From: Microbacteriaceae bacterium | Lineage (GTDB): Bacteria; Actinomycetota; Actinomycetes; Actinomycetales; Microbacteriaceae | Assembly (NCBI GenBank): GCA_014377425.1 | Contig: JACMPQ010000050.1 | Span: 1-64,000, forward strand | DNA: 64,000 nt | Direction: 5' to 3' | Shown: positions 8,160-17,771 of the stretch, one piece after another | Position numbering within the stretch: the stretch's first letter is position 1 | Layout of the letters: each line of letters opens with the position of its first letter | Position numbers and translations under genes: made by a program | The notes under the pieces: generated by a model | Told to the model about the DNA's origin: nothing | Seen by the model: only the letters and a program-made list of their open reading frames with translations | Databases searched by the model: none

Positions 8160-10618
8160 CGGATTTTTGCTCCCTGCGGGTCGAAGGCCGGCTCGACGCC
8201 GACGGCGGCGGGAATACGACGACCAAAGTAGCCGATCTCCACGGTGGTTCCCGGTGTCGACAGCGCCACCGGCAACCAGGCGTAGCAGAGTGGGGCACCC
8301 ACGGTGTAGCCGTAGGCGGCGGAGGTGACGTAACCGACGACGGTGTCGTCGTGAAAAACCGGCTCGGAACCGAGCATAATGTCGTTGGGCTCGGCACTGA
8401 TCAGCAGGCAGAGCACCTGCTCCGGCTCAGCTGTGCCGGTTTCGGCCGCCGACGCAAGCGCGGCTCGTCCGATGAACTCCGGTTTCGCCATCCGTACCGC
8501 GAAGTCCAGCCCGACCTGCGCCGGGAAATGATCGTTGGTCATATCGGAACCGAAGGAGCGGTAGCCCTTTTCGATGCGCAGGGCGTTAAAGGCTCCGCGC
8601 CCGGCGGCGATGATCCCGTGTTCGGCGCCGGCCGCCATGAGGGTGTCCCAGAGCTGCAGCCCTTGATCGGCGGTGCAATACAGTTCCCAGCCGAGCTCGC
8701 CCACGTAGGAGAGCCGCATCGCAGTCACCTCCACGAGCCCCAGGTAGGCCGTTTTCGACGTGAAGTACTTGAAGCCCTCGTGCGAGAAGTCTGTGTCGGT
8801 GAGCGCCTCCATCACGAGTCGCGCCTTCGGACCCCAGATGCCGATGCAGCAGGTACCCGGGGTGGTGTCCCGCACCTGCACGGCGGTGCCGGCCGGCAGT
8901 CTCCGACGCAACCAATCGAGATCAATCGCGCCGTTCGCCCCGACCTGGTAGCACTCCTCGGCGAGACGGGCGATGGTGACATCCGAGTGAATGCTGCCGT
9001 TCTCGCCCAGCATCAGGCAGTAACTGACCGAGCCGATGGCGCGGGCAATATTGGCGGTGACGATTCCCTGCAAAAACTCGGTGGCTCCCGGTCCGCTTAC
9101 CTCGAGACGTTTCAGCGCGGTCATGTCATAGAGGGCCACATCGGTGCGGGTGATTGCGGCCTCGGCGGCAATCGTGGACGACCAGAACTTACTCGCCCAG
9201 GCATCCGGTTCGGGAATATTCCAGCCGGTGTTGCGCTCACTCGTGACCAGTGCATCGTTGGCGGCGTACCACTGAGGGCGCTCCCACCCGCTGGCCTCGA
9301 GGAAGACGGCGCCGAGGGCCTGCTGGCGCGGGTAGAACGGGCTGGTGCGCAGCGCCCGCGAATGCTCGCGCGGTTGCAGCGGGTGAATGATGTCGTACAC
9401 CTCGACGAAGTTCTGGCTGTCGGTGGCTTCGACGAATTGTGGTGAAAGTTGGTAGTTCTCGAAGCGGTTGATGTCGCAGGCGCTGAGGTTGAACGAGGAT
9501 TGCCCGTCGATGATCCACTCCGCCATCGCGCGGCCCACCCCGGCCGAATGGGTAACCCAGACCGCCTCGGCAAACCAGAAGCCTTCGAGGGTGGCATGCG
9601 GGCCGAGCAGCGGCAGGTTGTCGATGGTGAAGGAAAAGACGCCGTTGATCGCGTCGGCGAGGGTGGCACCGGCGGTGGCGGGGATGAGGCGGGCACTCTC
9701 GGTAAGGGCAACCTCGAAGTCATCCGGGGTGAAGGGCAGCACCGAAGGCATGGTCCCCTCAGTGCTCCAGTGGCTGAGTTCGTCGGCGCCGACCGGCATC
9801 GGTCGGTGGCGATAGGAGCCGATGCCGAGACCGTCACCGTTTTCGCGGAAGTAGAGCGCGGCATCCTGATGGCGAAGCACCGGGCGGGTGGCCTCAGCTG
9901 TTTGCCCGGCAAGCGCCGGAATCGGGTCGGTCCAGGCGAGCTGATGGGCGAGCGGGGTGAGGGCGAGTCGCTGGCCAACCATGGCGGCGATCGTCGGCCC
10001 CCAGATGCCGGCGCAGCAGACGACGATGTCGGCACTGAGGTGCCCCTGATCGGGATCGACTCCGGTAACTCGATTGCCCTCGGTGGTGACCCCCAGCACC
10101 TCGTGGCGGCTGAGTACCGTGGCGCCCCGGGAAACGGCTCGATCGAGCTGGGCGGCGATGGCGCGCACCGACTTGGCGATGCCGTCACTGGGCACGTAGA
10201 GCCCGCCGTGGATGTACTGCTCATCAAGGAGGTCCCACATGGCAACCGTCTCTTTGGGGGTCAGCAGCCGCGCCCCCTCAACCCCCCACGCCTGGGCGTA
10301 GCCGTGGCGGCGGGTGAGTTCGGCAGCCCGCTCGGGAGTGGTCGCGATTTCGAGGCCGCCCACTTTGAGGTAGCACGGCTCGCCCTCCCAACTCAGGGCA
10401 CTGAGCTTTTCCACGGTGTATTTGGCCAGTTCCGTCATCACCTTGGTGCCGTTGGTCTGAAAGACGACGCCGGGAGCATGGGAGCTGGAACCGCCCGCCG
10501 CCGGGAGGGTTCCGGCGTCGACGACGGTCACGTTGCTCCAGCCGCGAGCGGTGATCTCGTCGGCGAGCGCGGCACCGACGACGCCGCCGCCGATGATGAT
10601 GACTGATGGAGTGGCCAT
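8153..10618 (-). CDS. dmg: Dimethylglycine oxidase
   Basis: The 821-residue protein joins an N-terminal FAD amine oxidase domain ([15 protein letters not shown] at 8-22, [13 protein letters not shown]) to a C-terminal GcvT-like folate domain (about 420-815; [30 protein letters not shown]). It closely resembles Arthrobacter globiformis DMGO: His225 and Tyr256 here align with its active-site His225 and Tyr259. It converts N,N-dimethylglycine to sarcosine and moves the methyl group, through an internal cavity, onto tetrahydrofolate. ATG 10618 has AGGGGGAACG just upstream. First gene of the operon dmg-soxB-soxD-soxA-soxG-sdaA, behind a promoter with 19-bp repeats. Confidence 0.95.
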   Translation of the reverse strand: MATPSVIIIGGGVVGAALADEITARGWSNVTVVDAGTLPAAGGSSSHAPGVVFQTNGTKVMTELAKYTVEKLSALSWEGEPCYLKVGGLEIATTPERAAELTRRHGYAQAWGVEGARLLTPKETVAMWDLLDEQYIHGGLYVPSDGIAKSVRAIAAQLDRAVSRGATVLSRHEVLGVTTEGNRVTGVDPDQGHLSADIVVCCAGIWGPTIAAMVGQRLALTPLAHQLAWTDPIPALAGQTAEATRPVLRHQDAALYFRENGDGLGIGSYRHRPMPVGADELSHWSTEGTMPSVLPFTPDDFEVALTESARLIPATAGATLADAINGVFSFTIDNLPLLGPHATLEGFWFAEAVWVTHSAGVGRAMAEWIIDGQSSFNLSACDINRFENYQLSPQFVEATDSQNFVEVYDIIHPLQPREHSRALRTSPFYPRQQALGAVFLEASGWERPQWYAANDALVTSERNTGWNIPEPDAWASKFWSSTIAAEAAITRTDVALYDMTALKRLEVSGPGATEFLQGIVTANIARAIGSVSYCLMLGENGSIHSDVTIARLAEECYQVGANGAIDLDWLRRRLPAGTAVQVRDTTPGTCCIGIWGPKARLVMEALTDTDFSHEGFKYFTSKTAYLGLVEVTAMRLSYVGELGWELYCTADQGLQLWDTLMAAGAEHGIIAAGRGAFNALRIEKGYRSFGSDMTNDHFPAQVGLDFAVRMAKPEFIGRAALASAAETGTAEPEQVLCLLISAEPNDIMLGSEPVFHDDTVVGYVTSAAYGYTVGAPLCYAWLPVALSTPGTTVEIGYFGRRIPAAVGVEPAFDPQGAKIRC

Positions 10619-10681
10619 CGTTCCCCCTGGTTTTCAAATCGAGTGGGTGTTCCGGAGCCCTGCCGTCCGGTGCGAGTCTCA

Positions 10682-10732
10682 CTATATGCAACAGCATTCG
10701 CTATACGCAACAGCATTCGCTATACGCAACAG
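10682..10732 (-). promoter_or_regulatory. 19-bp direct repeats in the dmg promoter
   Basis: Two full 19-bp units (10682-10700, 10701-10719; one base different) and a 13-bp partial third copy (10720-10732) lie 64-114 bases before the dmg start. Read on the minus strand each unit contains CTGTTGCGTATAG. TTGCGT and TATAGT, 18 bases apart, also make a plausible -35/-10 pair, so the repeats overlap the likely promoter. Related half-sites occur at three other promoters of the choline/betaine block at the same 19-bp period. A regulator binding site is inferred. Confidence 0.65.
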
Positions 10733-10750
10733 TTTAAATACAGAGACCGG

Positions 10751-10781
10751 GGCGGGCAGGACTCCCTGGGCCCTGCCCGCC
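10751..10781. terminator. Hairpin between opuAC and dmg
   Basis: Perfect 10-bp arms GGCGGGCAGG (10751-10760) and CCTGCCCGCC (10772-10781) with an 11-nt loop follow the opuAC stop on the minus strand. There is no T run, so strength is uncertain, but its place between two operons fits a terminator. Confidence 0.55.
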
Positions 10782-10844
10782 TCGACGCCATCCGAATACG
10801 ACGACATCCGAGGAGCTCGAACGGCCGCGGTCAGACGTGGCCGA

Positions 10845-11822
10845 TTACTTCAGCCAGGCGTCAACTTTCGTCGCGTTCGCGTCGACCCACTTCTGGGCGG
10901 CCGCCTCCGGGCTCATCTTGTCGGTGGCAATGTACTTCGCCACCAGATTCTGGTCATCGTTGGTCCAATTGAACTTTTTCACCAACGCGGCCGCGGGCGA
11001 CCCCGACTTATCAAGCTTCGCCGACATGACCTTGTTCAAGGTGTAATCGGGGTAGTCGCAGGCCACCTTCGCCGCGTCGGTATCGCAGCCGGCGGTGTAG
11101 GCAGGCAGCTTCACTTTCTTCAACGCCACCTCGGAGATGAACCACTGCGGCTCGTAAAAGTAGCCGATGAGCCAGGTCTTGTTCTTCTCCGCAGTGCGGA
11201 AGGCCTGAATCAGCGCGGTCTCCGACCCCGAATAAATCACCTTGAAGTTCAGCTTCAGATTGGCGACGAGGGCAGCGTCGTTGGTCACGAACGACGGGTC
11301 ACCGTCGAGCAGCTGGCCCTGCGCGCCCGACTCTGAGGTCGCGAATTGGCTGGCGTATTTGTTGAGGTTGTTCCAGTCGAGCAGTTCCGGATGCGCCGCC
11401 GCGAGCCACGGCGGAAGGTACCAACCGATCTGTCCGACGTTGCCGGTCGGCCCGGCGTCAACGGCAACCTTCTGGTCGGCGATATAGGTCTTGGCGAGGT
11501 CGTCGTGGCCCCAGTTCTCGATGATTACATCGACGGTGCCGTTGGCGAAGCCCTGCCAGGCAACCTGCTCGTTGATACTGGACTGCTTCACCGTACAGCC
11601 GAGCTTCTTTTCAGCCACGTAGGAGAAGACGGCGGCATCTGCGGTGTACCCCGTCCAGTCATTCATGGCCACATTAACGGTTCCGCAAGGCTTTGCCGCG
11701 GATCCGGATGCCGCGGGCGCGGCCGTATTCAACGAGCTGCTGCATCCCGTGGCGAGCAGCAGAATTGCTGCCACGGATGCGACGCCGGCAATGTACCGAC
11801 GACGTAGCGGTGTTCGTGCCAT
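10845..11822 (-). CDS. opuAC: Glycine betaine ABC transporter, substrate-binding lipoprotein
   Basis: A lipoprotein signal (RRRYIAGVASVAAILLLATGC, lipobox ATGC) precedes an OpuAC/ProX-type binding domain with aromatic residues (NDWTGYTADAAVF, IENWGHDD, GYFYEPQWF) like those that box the trimethylammonium group. The 325-residue version starts at ATG 11822, six bases after GAGAGG; an ATG at 11828 sits directly on that site and is less likely. It follows the permease gene by a few bases. It captures glycine betaine (possibly choline or related compounds) outside the membrane. Being in the catabolic block suggests uptake for nutrition as much as osmoprotection. Confidence 0.92.
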   Translation of the reverse strand: MARTPLRRRYIAGVASVAAILLLATGCSSSLNTAAPAASGSAAKPCGTVNVAMNDWTGYTADAAVFSYVAEKKLGCTVKQSSINEQVAWQGFANGTVDVIIENWGHDDLAKTYIADQKVAVDAGPTGNVGQIGWYLPPWLAAAHPELLDWNNLNKYASQFATSESGAQGQLLDGDPSFVTNDAALVANLKLNFKVIYSGSETALIQAFRTAEKNKTWLIGYFYEPQWFISEVALKKVKLPAYTAGCDTDAAKVACDYPDYTLNKVMSAKLDKSGSPAAALVKKFNWTNDDQNLVAKYIATDKMSPEAAAQKWVDANATKVDAWLK

Positions 11823-11834
11823 GGTCATCCTCTC

Positions 11835-13880
11835 TCAATGCGTTACAGGTAGTGGTGCTGTGACATCCCGCACCCGACGGGTCACGGGAACAATGCGCCG
11901 TCGTCGCGCGACAGCGGCCTGGGTGATGCGGTCGAGCATGATTCCGAGAAGCACGATGGCGACTCCGGCAGCCAGGCCCTTGCCGAACAGGGCATTCTGA
12001 CTAAACCCGGCCACGACGGCATAGCCGAGGGCGCCCCCACCGACCAGCCCCCCGACAACCACCATAGAGAGCACGTAGATCAGCCCCTGGTTGGCCGCGA
12101 GGGTGATGGATGACGCAGCCAGCGGGATTTGAACTTTACTGATCGTCTGCCACGGGCTCGCCCCGGTGCTCTGTGCCGCCTCGACCGCCTCGGCGGACAC
12201 GTGCGCGATGCCTTCGGCGATGATTTTGATCGCCACGGGGGCAGCGTAAATAATCGCCGCCACGATTGCGGTGAAGCGGGAGGGTCCGAAAAGTCCGAGG
12301 AACGGCACGAGGTAGACGAATGCCGGCATGGTTTGAGCGGCATCCAACCCCGGACGCAGCCACCGGTCGACGCGATCGGAGCGGCCCATGATCACGCCAA
12401 CCGCGAGCGCGAGCGCCATGGTGATGACGGTGGCGATGAGGGTGGAGGCGAGGGTGATCATGGCGTCCTCCCAGAGGCCAACAGCGATGATCAGCAGCAG
12501 ACAAATGGTCGAGATCACCGCCGCTCGAATTCCGCCCACCGTCACCGCGATGACGAGGATGACGAGCATGACGACGAGAAACGGTGTGGCGGTCAACAGC
12601 CCCTGAAACGGATTGATCACCCTGATCGTGAAACCGTCTTTCAAACTCGCGGTGAAGACCGAGAAGGTGTTCTGGAATCCAGCACTCACGTCGTTGATCC
12701 GGGCGCCAAGGGCCTCGCCGACGGCGGCCTCCGCCGGAAACCGGGCTGCGGCCAGAACGCTCCGCGAGAGATAGACAGCGGCAGCAACGACGAGAAGCCC
12801 CGCGCCGAGGGCGATAATCCGACGGCGACGGCGCAGTGGAGTGGAGTGCCGGGCCGAAAGTTCCGCTCGGCGGCTGGCGGCCGTGGTCACCCGGTCGAGA
12901 ACAATCGCCATCACCACTATCGCGAACCCGGCAACGAAGGCGCGACCCACGTTGAGCGATTGCAACGCCTGCACCACCAATTGGCCCAGACCCGGGCCGG
13001 CGATTAGTGCGGCGATGGTTACCATCGCGAGGGCGGCCATCACGGTTTGGTTGAGGCCCACCACCATGGAGTTTCGGGCCAGGGGCAGCAGCACCGTCAT
13101 GAGCCGCTGCCGTTTACTGACCCCGAGCGAATCGGCGGCCTCAGCAATCGTTGCCGGAACCGAGCGAATGCCGTGCGCGGTGAGTCGAATAATTGGGGGT
13201 ACCGCATAGATGATCGTGGCGATCACGGCCGAGGCGGGCCCGATCAGAAACAGGAGCGCGAGCGGTGCGAGATAGACGAAGGAAGGCAGGGTTTGCATGA
13301 AGTCGAGAATGGGAGTGAGGATGCCGTTGACCCGTTTGTTCACCCCCGCCCAGATTCCGAGCGGCAGACCGATGGCCACCGAAAACAACACGGCGGTCAG
13401 GGTGAGGGCGAAGGTCCACATCGCCTCGGTGAAGACTCCGAGCACCCCGAAGGCGGTGAAACCCACGGCGGTGAGAATGGCGACGCGATAGTTGCCCACC
13501 GCGGCGGCCACCCAGGTGACCAGCGCCACCACGCCGAGCCAGCCGATCTCGGGAAGCTGCAGCCCGACATCCGTCTGCACGAAGAGCTGGGCAAAGAGCG
13601 CGGCAACGGCACCAACACCGATCCGGATGCTGTCAAAGACCAGCACAAAGAGCACGTTGCTGTCGCGGTTGTCGCGCACCCACGCGTTTACCTCGTTGAG
13701 CCACAGGTGAAGCGGGGTTACCTCGGCACTCTGCAGCGGCAGCGTCCACACCCCGTTAAACATCCTCCAGGCCACGAACCAGACCAACAGCGCGACCGCG
13801 ATGGCATAGACCCCGCGTGGGATCGATCGCTGTCGGGGTGGGCGCGGCGCGAATTGCCGCCGAAAGTCGGTGACCGCCAT
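11835..13880 (-). CDS. opuAB: Glycine betaine ABC transporter, double permease
   Basis: The 681-residue membrane protein contains two OpuAB/ProW permease halves in tandem. Each has the conserved cytoplasmic loop region (DFMQTLPSFVYLAPL near 210 and DAAQTMPAFVYLVPF near 510; EAADSLGVSKRQ and EAAQSTGASPWQ coupling loops). Most ProW/OpuAB proteins have one half, so this is an internal duplication or fusion giving both halves of the channel in one chain. About a dozen hydrophobic segments are visible. It overlaps the ATPase gene by one base (TGATG). Confidence 0.93.
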   Translation of the reverse strand: MAVTDFRRQFAPRPPRQRSIPRGVYAIAVALLVWFVAWRMFNGVWTLPLQSAEVTPLHLWLNEVNAWVRDNRDSNVLFVLVFDSIRIGVGAVAALFAQLFVQTDVGLQLPEIGWLGVVALVTWVAAAVGNYRVAILTAVGFTAFGVLGVFTEAMWTFALTLTAVLFSVAIGLPLGIWAGVNKRVNGILTPILDFMQTLPSFVYLAPLALLFLIGPASAVIATIIYAVPPIIRLTAHGIRSVPATIAEAADSLGVSKRQRLMTVLLPLARNSMVVGLNQTVMAALAMVTIAALIAGPGLGQLVVQALQSLNVGRAFVAGFAIVVMAIVLDRVTTAASRRAELSARHSTPLRRRRRIIALGAGLLVVAAAVYLSRSVLAAARFPAEAAVGEALGARINDVSAGFQNTFSVFTASLKDGFTIRVINPFQGLLTATPFLVVMLVILVIAVTVGGIRAAVISTICLLLIIAVGLWEDAMITLASTLIATVITMALALAVGVIMGRSDRVDRWLRPGLDAAQTMPAFVYLVPFLGLFGPSRFTAIVAAIIYAAPVAIKIIAEGIAHVSAEAVEAAQSTGASPWQTISKVQIPLAASSITLAANQGLIYVLSMVVVGGLVGGGALGYAVVAGFSQNALFGKGLAAGVAIVLLGIMLDRITQAAVARRRRIVPVTRRVRDVTAPLPVTH

Positions 13881-15007
13881 CAGCCGACTCGTCCGGCGCG
13901 GGCGCCGGCACGACTGGCCCCACCGTGACGCACGGCGGCGGGCTTTACCCCCATGATTTCGCGCAAAATAGCGTCGCGGTCAACGACGCCGATCAGAGTG
14001 TCACCGTCGAACACCCGCACCGGAACCGTCGATCCCAAGACGGTGGGAATCGCATCGACGATCACGGTCGTGGCCGGAAGCCCTGGGCCATCCGTGGGAA
14101 GCCCCTCCGGCACCGGGGCCACCACCCACCGGAGGGTAAGTACCTGAGTGCGGTCGACATCCGAGACAAAGTCGGCCACATAGTCATCCGCCGGCGCACC
14201 GACGAGCTCATCACCGGTTCCGATTTGCACGAGTTCGCCGTTGCGCATGATCAAAATGCGATCCCCGAGTTTCAGCGCCTCCGACAGGTCGTGGGTGATG
14301 AATACCATCGTCTTGCCCATATCGCGATGCAGCCGGATAACCTCGGCCTGCATGTCCCGCCGAATGAGCGGGTCGAGTGCCGAGAAGGGCTCGTCGAACA
14401 GGAGCACGTCGGGATCGGATGCCAGCGCCCGAGCCAGCCCCACGCGCTGCTGCATCCCTCCGGAAAGCTGATCGGGAAAGCGCTCTTCGTAACCGTGGAG
14501 TCCGACGAGGTCGATGACCTCCCGGGCTCGCTCATAGCGTGCGGCGGTGCCGATCCCCCGAATTTCGAGCCCGAAGGCGATGTTGTCGAGCACGTTGCGA
14601 AACGGCAGCAATCCGAAGTGTTGAAACACCATCGACACGCGGCGTCGGCGCACCTCGCGCAGTTCCTTTGCCCCGAGCTTCATGATGTCCTGGCCCTCGA
14701 GCATCACCTGACCGCTGGTCGGTTCAATCAACCGGGTGAGGCAGCGCACGAGGGTCGACTTACCGGAGCCAGAGAGACCCATCACCACAAACACTTCCCC
14801 GTGGGCCACATCAAAGCTGATGTCGCGCACCGCGGTCACGCAACCGGTCTCTTCGAGGATCTCGGCAGCGCTGTGTCCGGTAAAGGAGGGATCGCTCGCG
14901 ATGCGCTGCGCATCGGCGCCGAATACCTTCCAGAGGTTGCGCACGGCGAAGTCGACGGCGGTGTCAGAGGTTGCGCTCGCGGTGGGTGTCAGGGTCGTTG
15001 CACTCAT
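13880..15007 (-). CDS. opuAA: Glycine betaine ABC transporter, ATP-binding protein
   Basis: A ProV/OpuAA-type ATPase of 375 residues: Walker [10 protein letters not shown] (77-85), signature LSGGMQQ (181-187), Walker B VLLFDEP (201-207) and an extended N-terminus typical of the family (VFGADAQRI). The C-terminal region (about 280-350) looks like one CBS-type module ([22 protein letters not shown]); in this family CBS modules sense ionic strength. The start ATG 15007 has GGGAAAG seven bases upstream. It energises OpuAB and is likely co-transcribed with betB, which ends 40 bases upstream. Confidence 0.95.
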   Translation of the reverse strand: MSATTLTPTASATSDTAVDFAVRNLWKVFGADAQRIASDPSFTGHSAAEILEETGCVTAVRDISFDVAHGEVFVVMGLSGSGKSTLVRCLTRLIEPTSGQVMLEGQDIMKLGAKELREVRRRRVSMVFQHFGLLPFRNVLDNIAFGLEIRGIGTAARYERAREVIDLVGLHGYEERFPDQLSGGMQQRVGLARALASDPDVLLFDEPFSALDPLIRRDMQAEVIRLHRDMGKTMVFITHDLSEALKLGDRILIMRNGELVQIGTGDELVGAPADDYVADFVSDVDRTQVLTLRWVVAPVPEGLPTDGPGLPATTVIVDAIPTVLGSTVPVRVFDGDTLIGVVDRDAILREIMGVKPAAVRHGGASRAGARAGRVG

Positions 15008-15047
15008 GATCGTCTTTCCCGATGCCTGGAGGATGCTTCCTGAGAGT

Positions 15048-16556
15048 TCATGCGCCGAACCAGTGTTGTGGTTTCGGGTTTACGTTCTGCCAAATGTGCT
15101 TGATTTCGCGGTATTCGGCAAGCCCCGCGGGTCCTAATTCCCGACCGTTTCCGGATTGACCGAATCCGCCCCACTCGGCCTGAGGCACGTAGGGGTGGTA
15201 ATCGTTGATCCAGACGGTGCCACAGCGCAGCGCCTCGGCGACGCGCTGTGCGCGCGAGGCATCCGAGGTCCAGACGGCTCCGGCCAGGCCGTACACCGTG
15301 TCATTGGCGAGTCGAATCGCCTCGGCCTCGCTGGTAAAGGTCTCTACCGTGAGCACCGGGCCGAACGCTTCGTCACGGGTCACCGTCATCTCGCTCGTGC
15401 AGCGGTCGAGAATCGTCGGTGGATAAAAGTGACCCGCGTCGAGCGGAGCCTGGGTCGGGATGATCCCACCGCAGCGCAACACTGCCCCCTCGGCCATGCC
15501 GAGCTGCACATAGGCGTGCACCTTGTCGCGGTGGGCGGCAGAAATGAGCGGGCCGGTTTCGGCGTCGGCGTCGAAAGGGCCGCCGAGCCGAATCTTCTGC
15601 GCGCGCGCGACCACGGCGTCGAGCACCGCATCGTGGATTTCCTCCGCGATGATCAGACGCGCGCCCGCCGAGCAAACCTGGCCCGAGTGCAGAAAAACGG
15701 CGGTCAGAATGTAATCGACCACGGTGTCGAAATCAGCATCGGCGAAAACGATGTTCGGGTTTTTACCGCCGAGTTCGAGCGCCACCCGTTTCACGGTTGC
15801 GGCGCCGGCAGCCATCACGAGCCTGCCCGAGGCGAGACCACCGGTGAAGGATACGAGGTCCACCCGGGGGTCGGAGCTCAGCACACTGCCGACCTCGGCG
15901 CCGGTTCCGGTGACGAGGTTCGCAACCCCGGCGGGCAGCCCCGCCTCGGCGAGGGTCTCCATGAGCAGGATCGCGGTCGACGGGGTCAGCTCGCTTGGTT
16001 TCAGCACGAAGGTGTTTCCGGCAAGCAGCGCCGGGGCAACCTTCCACGCCACTTGCAAGAGCGGGTAGTTCCACGGGGTGATGAGCGCACAGACGCCGAC
16101 CGGGGCGTGGACGATTCGGCTGATGGCATCCGGGCTGCCGGTATCGATCACGCGACCGGCATCGGTTCCCGCGATCCCCGCGAAGTAGCGAAAGCACAAC
16201 ACGATGTCGTCGATGTCGTATTCGGCTTCGACCAGGCGCTTGCCGGTGTCGAGGGCCTCAGCGCGGGCGTAGGCCACCTTGTCTCGCTCGAGAAGCTCGG
16301 CAACGCGGTCGAGGAGGCGCCCGCGCTCGCGCTCGGGAACGGCACTCCAGGAACCGTGATCAAAAGCGGCGCGGGCGGCGCCGATGGCAGCTTCCGCGTC
16401 GGCGCGGCTCGCCTCGATGACCGTTGCCACCAGGGTGCCGTCGGCGGGACAGCGGATGTCGCGGCGCCCGCCCCCGGCAGACTCCGCCCACGCACCGTCG
16501 AGGTAGAACCCGGAAACGAGTGAATCCACGTGGTCTGTCGTCGGTGACATCCCCAT
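15048..16556 (-). CDS. betB: Betaine-aldehyde dehydrogenase
   Basis: A 502-residue NAD(P)-dependent aldehyde dehydrogenase with Asn163 (PWNYP), Lys186, general base Glu261 (ELGGKNP) and catalytic Cys295 (SGQVCSAG). The ending [13 protein letters not shown] is typical of betaine-aldehyde dehydrogenases, and the neighbours (betaine importer, choline dehydrogenase, betaine demethylase) support that substrate. It makes glycine betaine from betaine aldehyde in the cytoplasm. Two ATGs six bases apart (16556, 16550) are possible starts; the second has GGATGGGG directly before it. A palindromic operator-like site lies 65-83 bases before the start. Confidence 0.9.
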   Translation of the reverse strand: MGMSPTTDHVDSLVSGFYLDGAWAESAGGGRRDIRCPADGTLVATVIEASRADAEAAIGAARAAFDHGSWSAVPERERGRLLDRVAELLERDKVAYARAEALDTGKRLVEAEYDIDDIVLCFRYFAGIAGTDAGRVIDTGSPDAISRIVHAPVGVCALITPWNYPLLQVAWKVAPALLAGNTFVLKPSELTPSTAILLMETLAEAGLPAGVANLVTGTGAEVGSVLSSDPRVDLVSFTGGLASGRLVMAAGAATVKRVALELGGKNPNIVFADADFDTVVDYILTAVFLHSGQVCSAGARLIIAEEIHDAVLDAVVARAQKIRLGGPFDADAETGPLISAAHRDKVHAYVQLGMAEGAVLRCGGIIPTQAPLDAGHFYPPTILDRCTSEMTVTRDEAFGPVLTVETFTSEAEAIRLANDTVYGLAGAVWTSDASRAQRVAEALRCGTVWINDYHPYVPQAEWGGFGQSGNGRELGPAGLAEYREIKHIWQNVNPKPQHWFGA

Positions 16557-16611
16557 CCGATCTGATCGAAAAGCTCTTCAGGAAGCGTGAGGCGGACCTT
16601 TTGTTGCTTGT

Positions 16612-16678
16612 TCCGCACCGTGTTGCTTCTTGTGCAACATATTCCCCTGTGAATGTGCTCTACGTCAAGCCGAAACGG
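16612..16678 (-). promoter_or_regulatory. betB promoter with palindromic operator-like site
   Basis: On the minus strand TTGACG (16673-16678) is a good -35 element and GAATAT, 18 bases on, a possible -10. Just downstream lies a perfect inverted repeat TGTTGC-N7-GCAACA (16621-16639), placed to overlap the transcription start. Nineteen bases after its first TGTTGC, the bases CGGTGCGGA (16620-16612) repeat the half-site imperfectly. The placement suggests repression; binding by an IclR protein is inferred. Confidence 0.6.
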
Positions 16679-16728
16679 CGAGAGGGCTCATAAGAATGGA
16701 AATTTTTACCCAACGGAAACACAACGAA

Positions 16729-17616
16729 CTATTTCTGACCCATGAACGAGTGATAACTCATTCGGGTCGACACCTGGGCGGCGGCGGCCAATAGCGGCGC
16801 AATCGTGGTCTTCAGCCTGTCGCCGGTCAACCGAAAGCTCGGACCGGAAACCGACAGGGAAGCAATCACCGTGCCCCCCATCCCCCGTATGGGGGCCGCG
16901 ATCGCCGTCAACCCCTGTTCCAGTTCGTCGACCGCCACGGCGTACCCGTCGGTACGAACGGTCGCGAGCGCCACCGCGAATTCGGTCGGATCGGTGACGG
17001 TGGCCGGGGTGAATGCGGCGAGGCGCCCCTCCGCGTCGACGGTTTCACCGAGAATGTGCGCGAGATCATCGGCGGGGAGCCACGCCAAAAGCAGGCGGCC
17101 GTTGGCCGTGGCATGCAGGGGATTGCGCTTTCCCAGCCAATTATGAATTTGGAGCGCCGAAGTGCTCGACGCCTGATCGAGGTATAGCGTTTCGTGGCCG
17201 GAGAGGACCACGAGGTTTACTGTTTCGCCGGTTTCTGCCGCCAGCGTCTGACTCACGGTTCGACTTTCGTTTACGAGGTCGAGGCGCCCCCGCGCGGCCC
17301 CGGCCAAACGCACGATTCCGAGGCTCAGCTGATAGCGACCACGATCAGAGAGTTGCTCGACGAGCCCGTGTTCCTCGAGGGTCGACACCAAGCGAGAGAC
17401 GGTCGACTTATGCACCGCGAGCGTTTTCGCCATTTCAGTGACACCGAGGTCGCCGTGGGCTGCGAGCATCTCCAGGATGGTCAGGGCGCGGTCTACCGAC
17501 TGCACCGCGCCGGTGATGGCAGGAGGCGCACCGGTGATCGCGGGAGGCGCACCGGTGATGGCAGGAGGCGCACCGGTGATCGGGGACGAAAAGTGCGGGT
17601 CAACATCCGGGGTCAT
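16729..17616 (-). CDS. IclR-family transcriptional regulator (choline/betaine block)
   Basis: Residues about 38-95 form a winged helix-turn-helix (VQSVDRALTILEMLAAHG, VHKSTVSRLVSTLEEHGLV) and the rest is the IclR effector-binding domain (NPLHATANGRLLLAWL, GLTAIAAPIRGMGG), 295 residues in all. The N-terminus is extended by a 7-residue repeat ITGAPPA (residues 13-37), encoded by a 21-bp tandem repeat. The start ATG 17616 has no clear ribosome site; TAGGCT lies six bases upstream, so the mRNA may be leaderless. It lies upstream of betB and divergent from purU, with operator-like repeats between, so it is a candidate regulator of the block. The effector is unknown. Confidence 0.9.
   Translation of the reverse strand: MTPDVDPHFSSPITGAPPAITGAPPAITGAPPAITGAVQSVDRALTILEMLAAHGDLGVTEMAKTLAVHKSTVSRLVSTLEEHGLVEQLSDRGRYQLSLGIVRLAGAARGRLDLVNESRTVSQTLAAETGETVNLVVLSGHETLYLDQASSTSALQIHNWLGKRNPLHATANGRLLLAWLPADDLAHILGETVDAEGRLAAFTPATVTDPTEFAVALATVRTDGYAVAVDELEQGLTAIAAPIRGMGGTVIASLSVSGPSFRLTGDRLKTTIAPLLAAAAQVSTRMSYHSFMGQK
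17506..17580. repeat. 21-bp tandem repeat inside the IclR gene
   Basis: About 3.5 copies of a 21-bp unit encode ITGAPPA three times plus ITGA, in frame, at the N-terminus of the regulator before its HTH domain. Copies differ at a few positions. The unit length keeps the frame, so copy-number changes would lengthen or shorten the N-terminal arm without breaking the gene. Confidence 0.9.
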
Positions 17617-17691
17617 AGGCGGAGCCTAGCGCGGGCGAGATTAGCTCTAGACCGCCGCCGCCCGGACCCATCTGGACGACATCCGTCGATA

Positions 17692-17724
17692 CTGTTGCGC
17701 AGAGTGCACGCAGTTGCGTAATAT
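17692..17724 (+). promoter_or_regulatory. purU promoter with 19-bp-spaced operator-like half-sites
   Basis: CTGTTGCGCA (17692-17701) and CAGTTGCGTA (17711-17720) start exactly 19 bases apart, the same period as the dmg promoter repeats. TTGCGC (17695-17700) and TAATAT (17719-17724), 18 bases apart, form a good -35/-10 pair for purU. The site lies between purU and the divergent IclR gene. Confidence 0.6.
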
Positions 17725-17771
17725 GCAGCGCATCCGGAGAAATCCTTCGATAGCACGGCGTGAGGAATCCC

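Noticed and set aside
3633-10606. Several long frames (200-518 codons) on the plus strand opposite soxA, soxB and dmg
   Set aside because: They are antisense shadows created by high GC; their translations are Arg/Gly/His-rich without motifs, while the minus-strand genes show complete, recognisable domains with coupled starts and stops.
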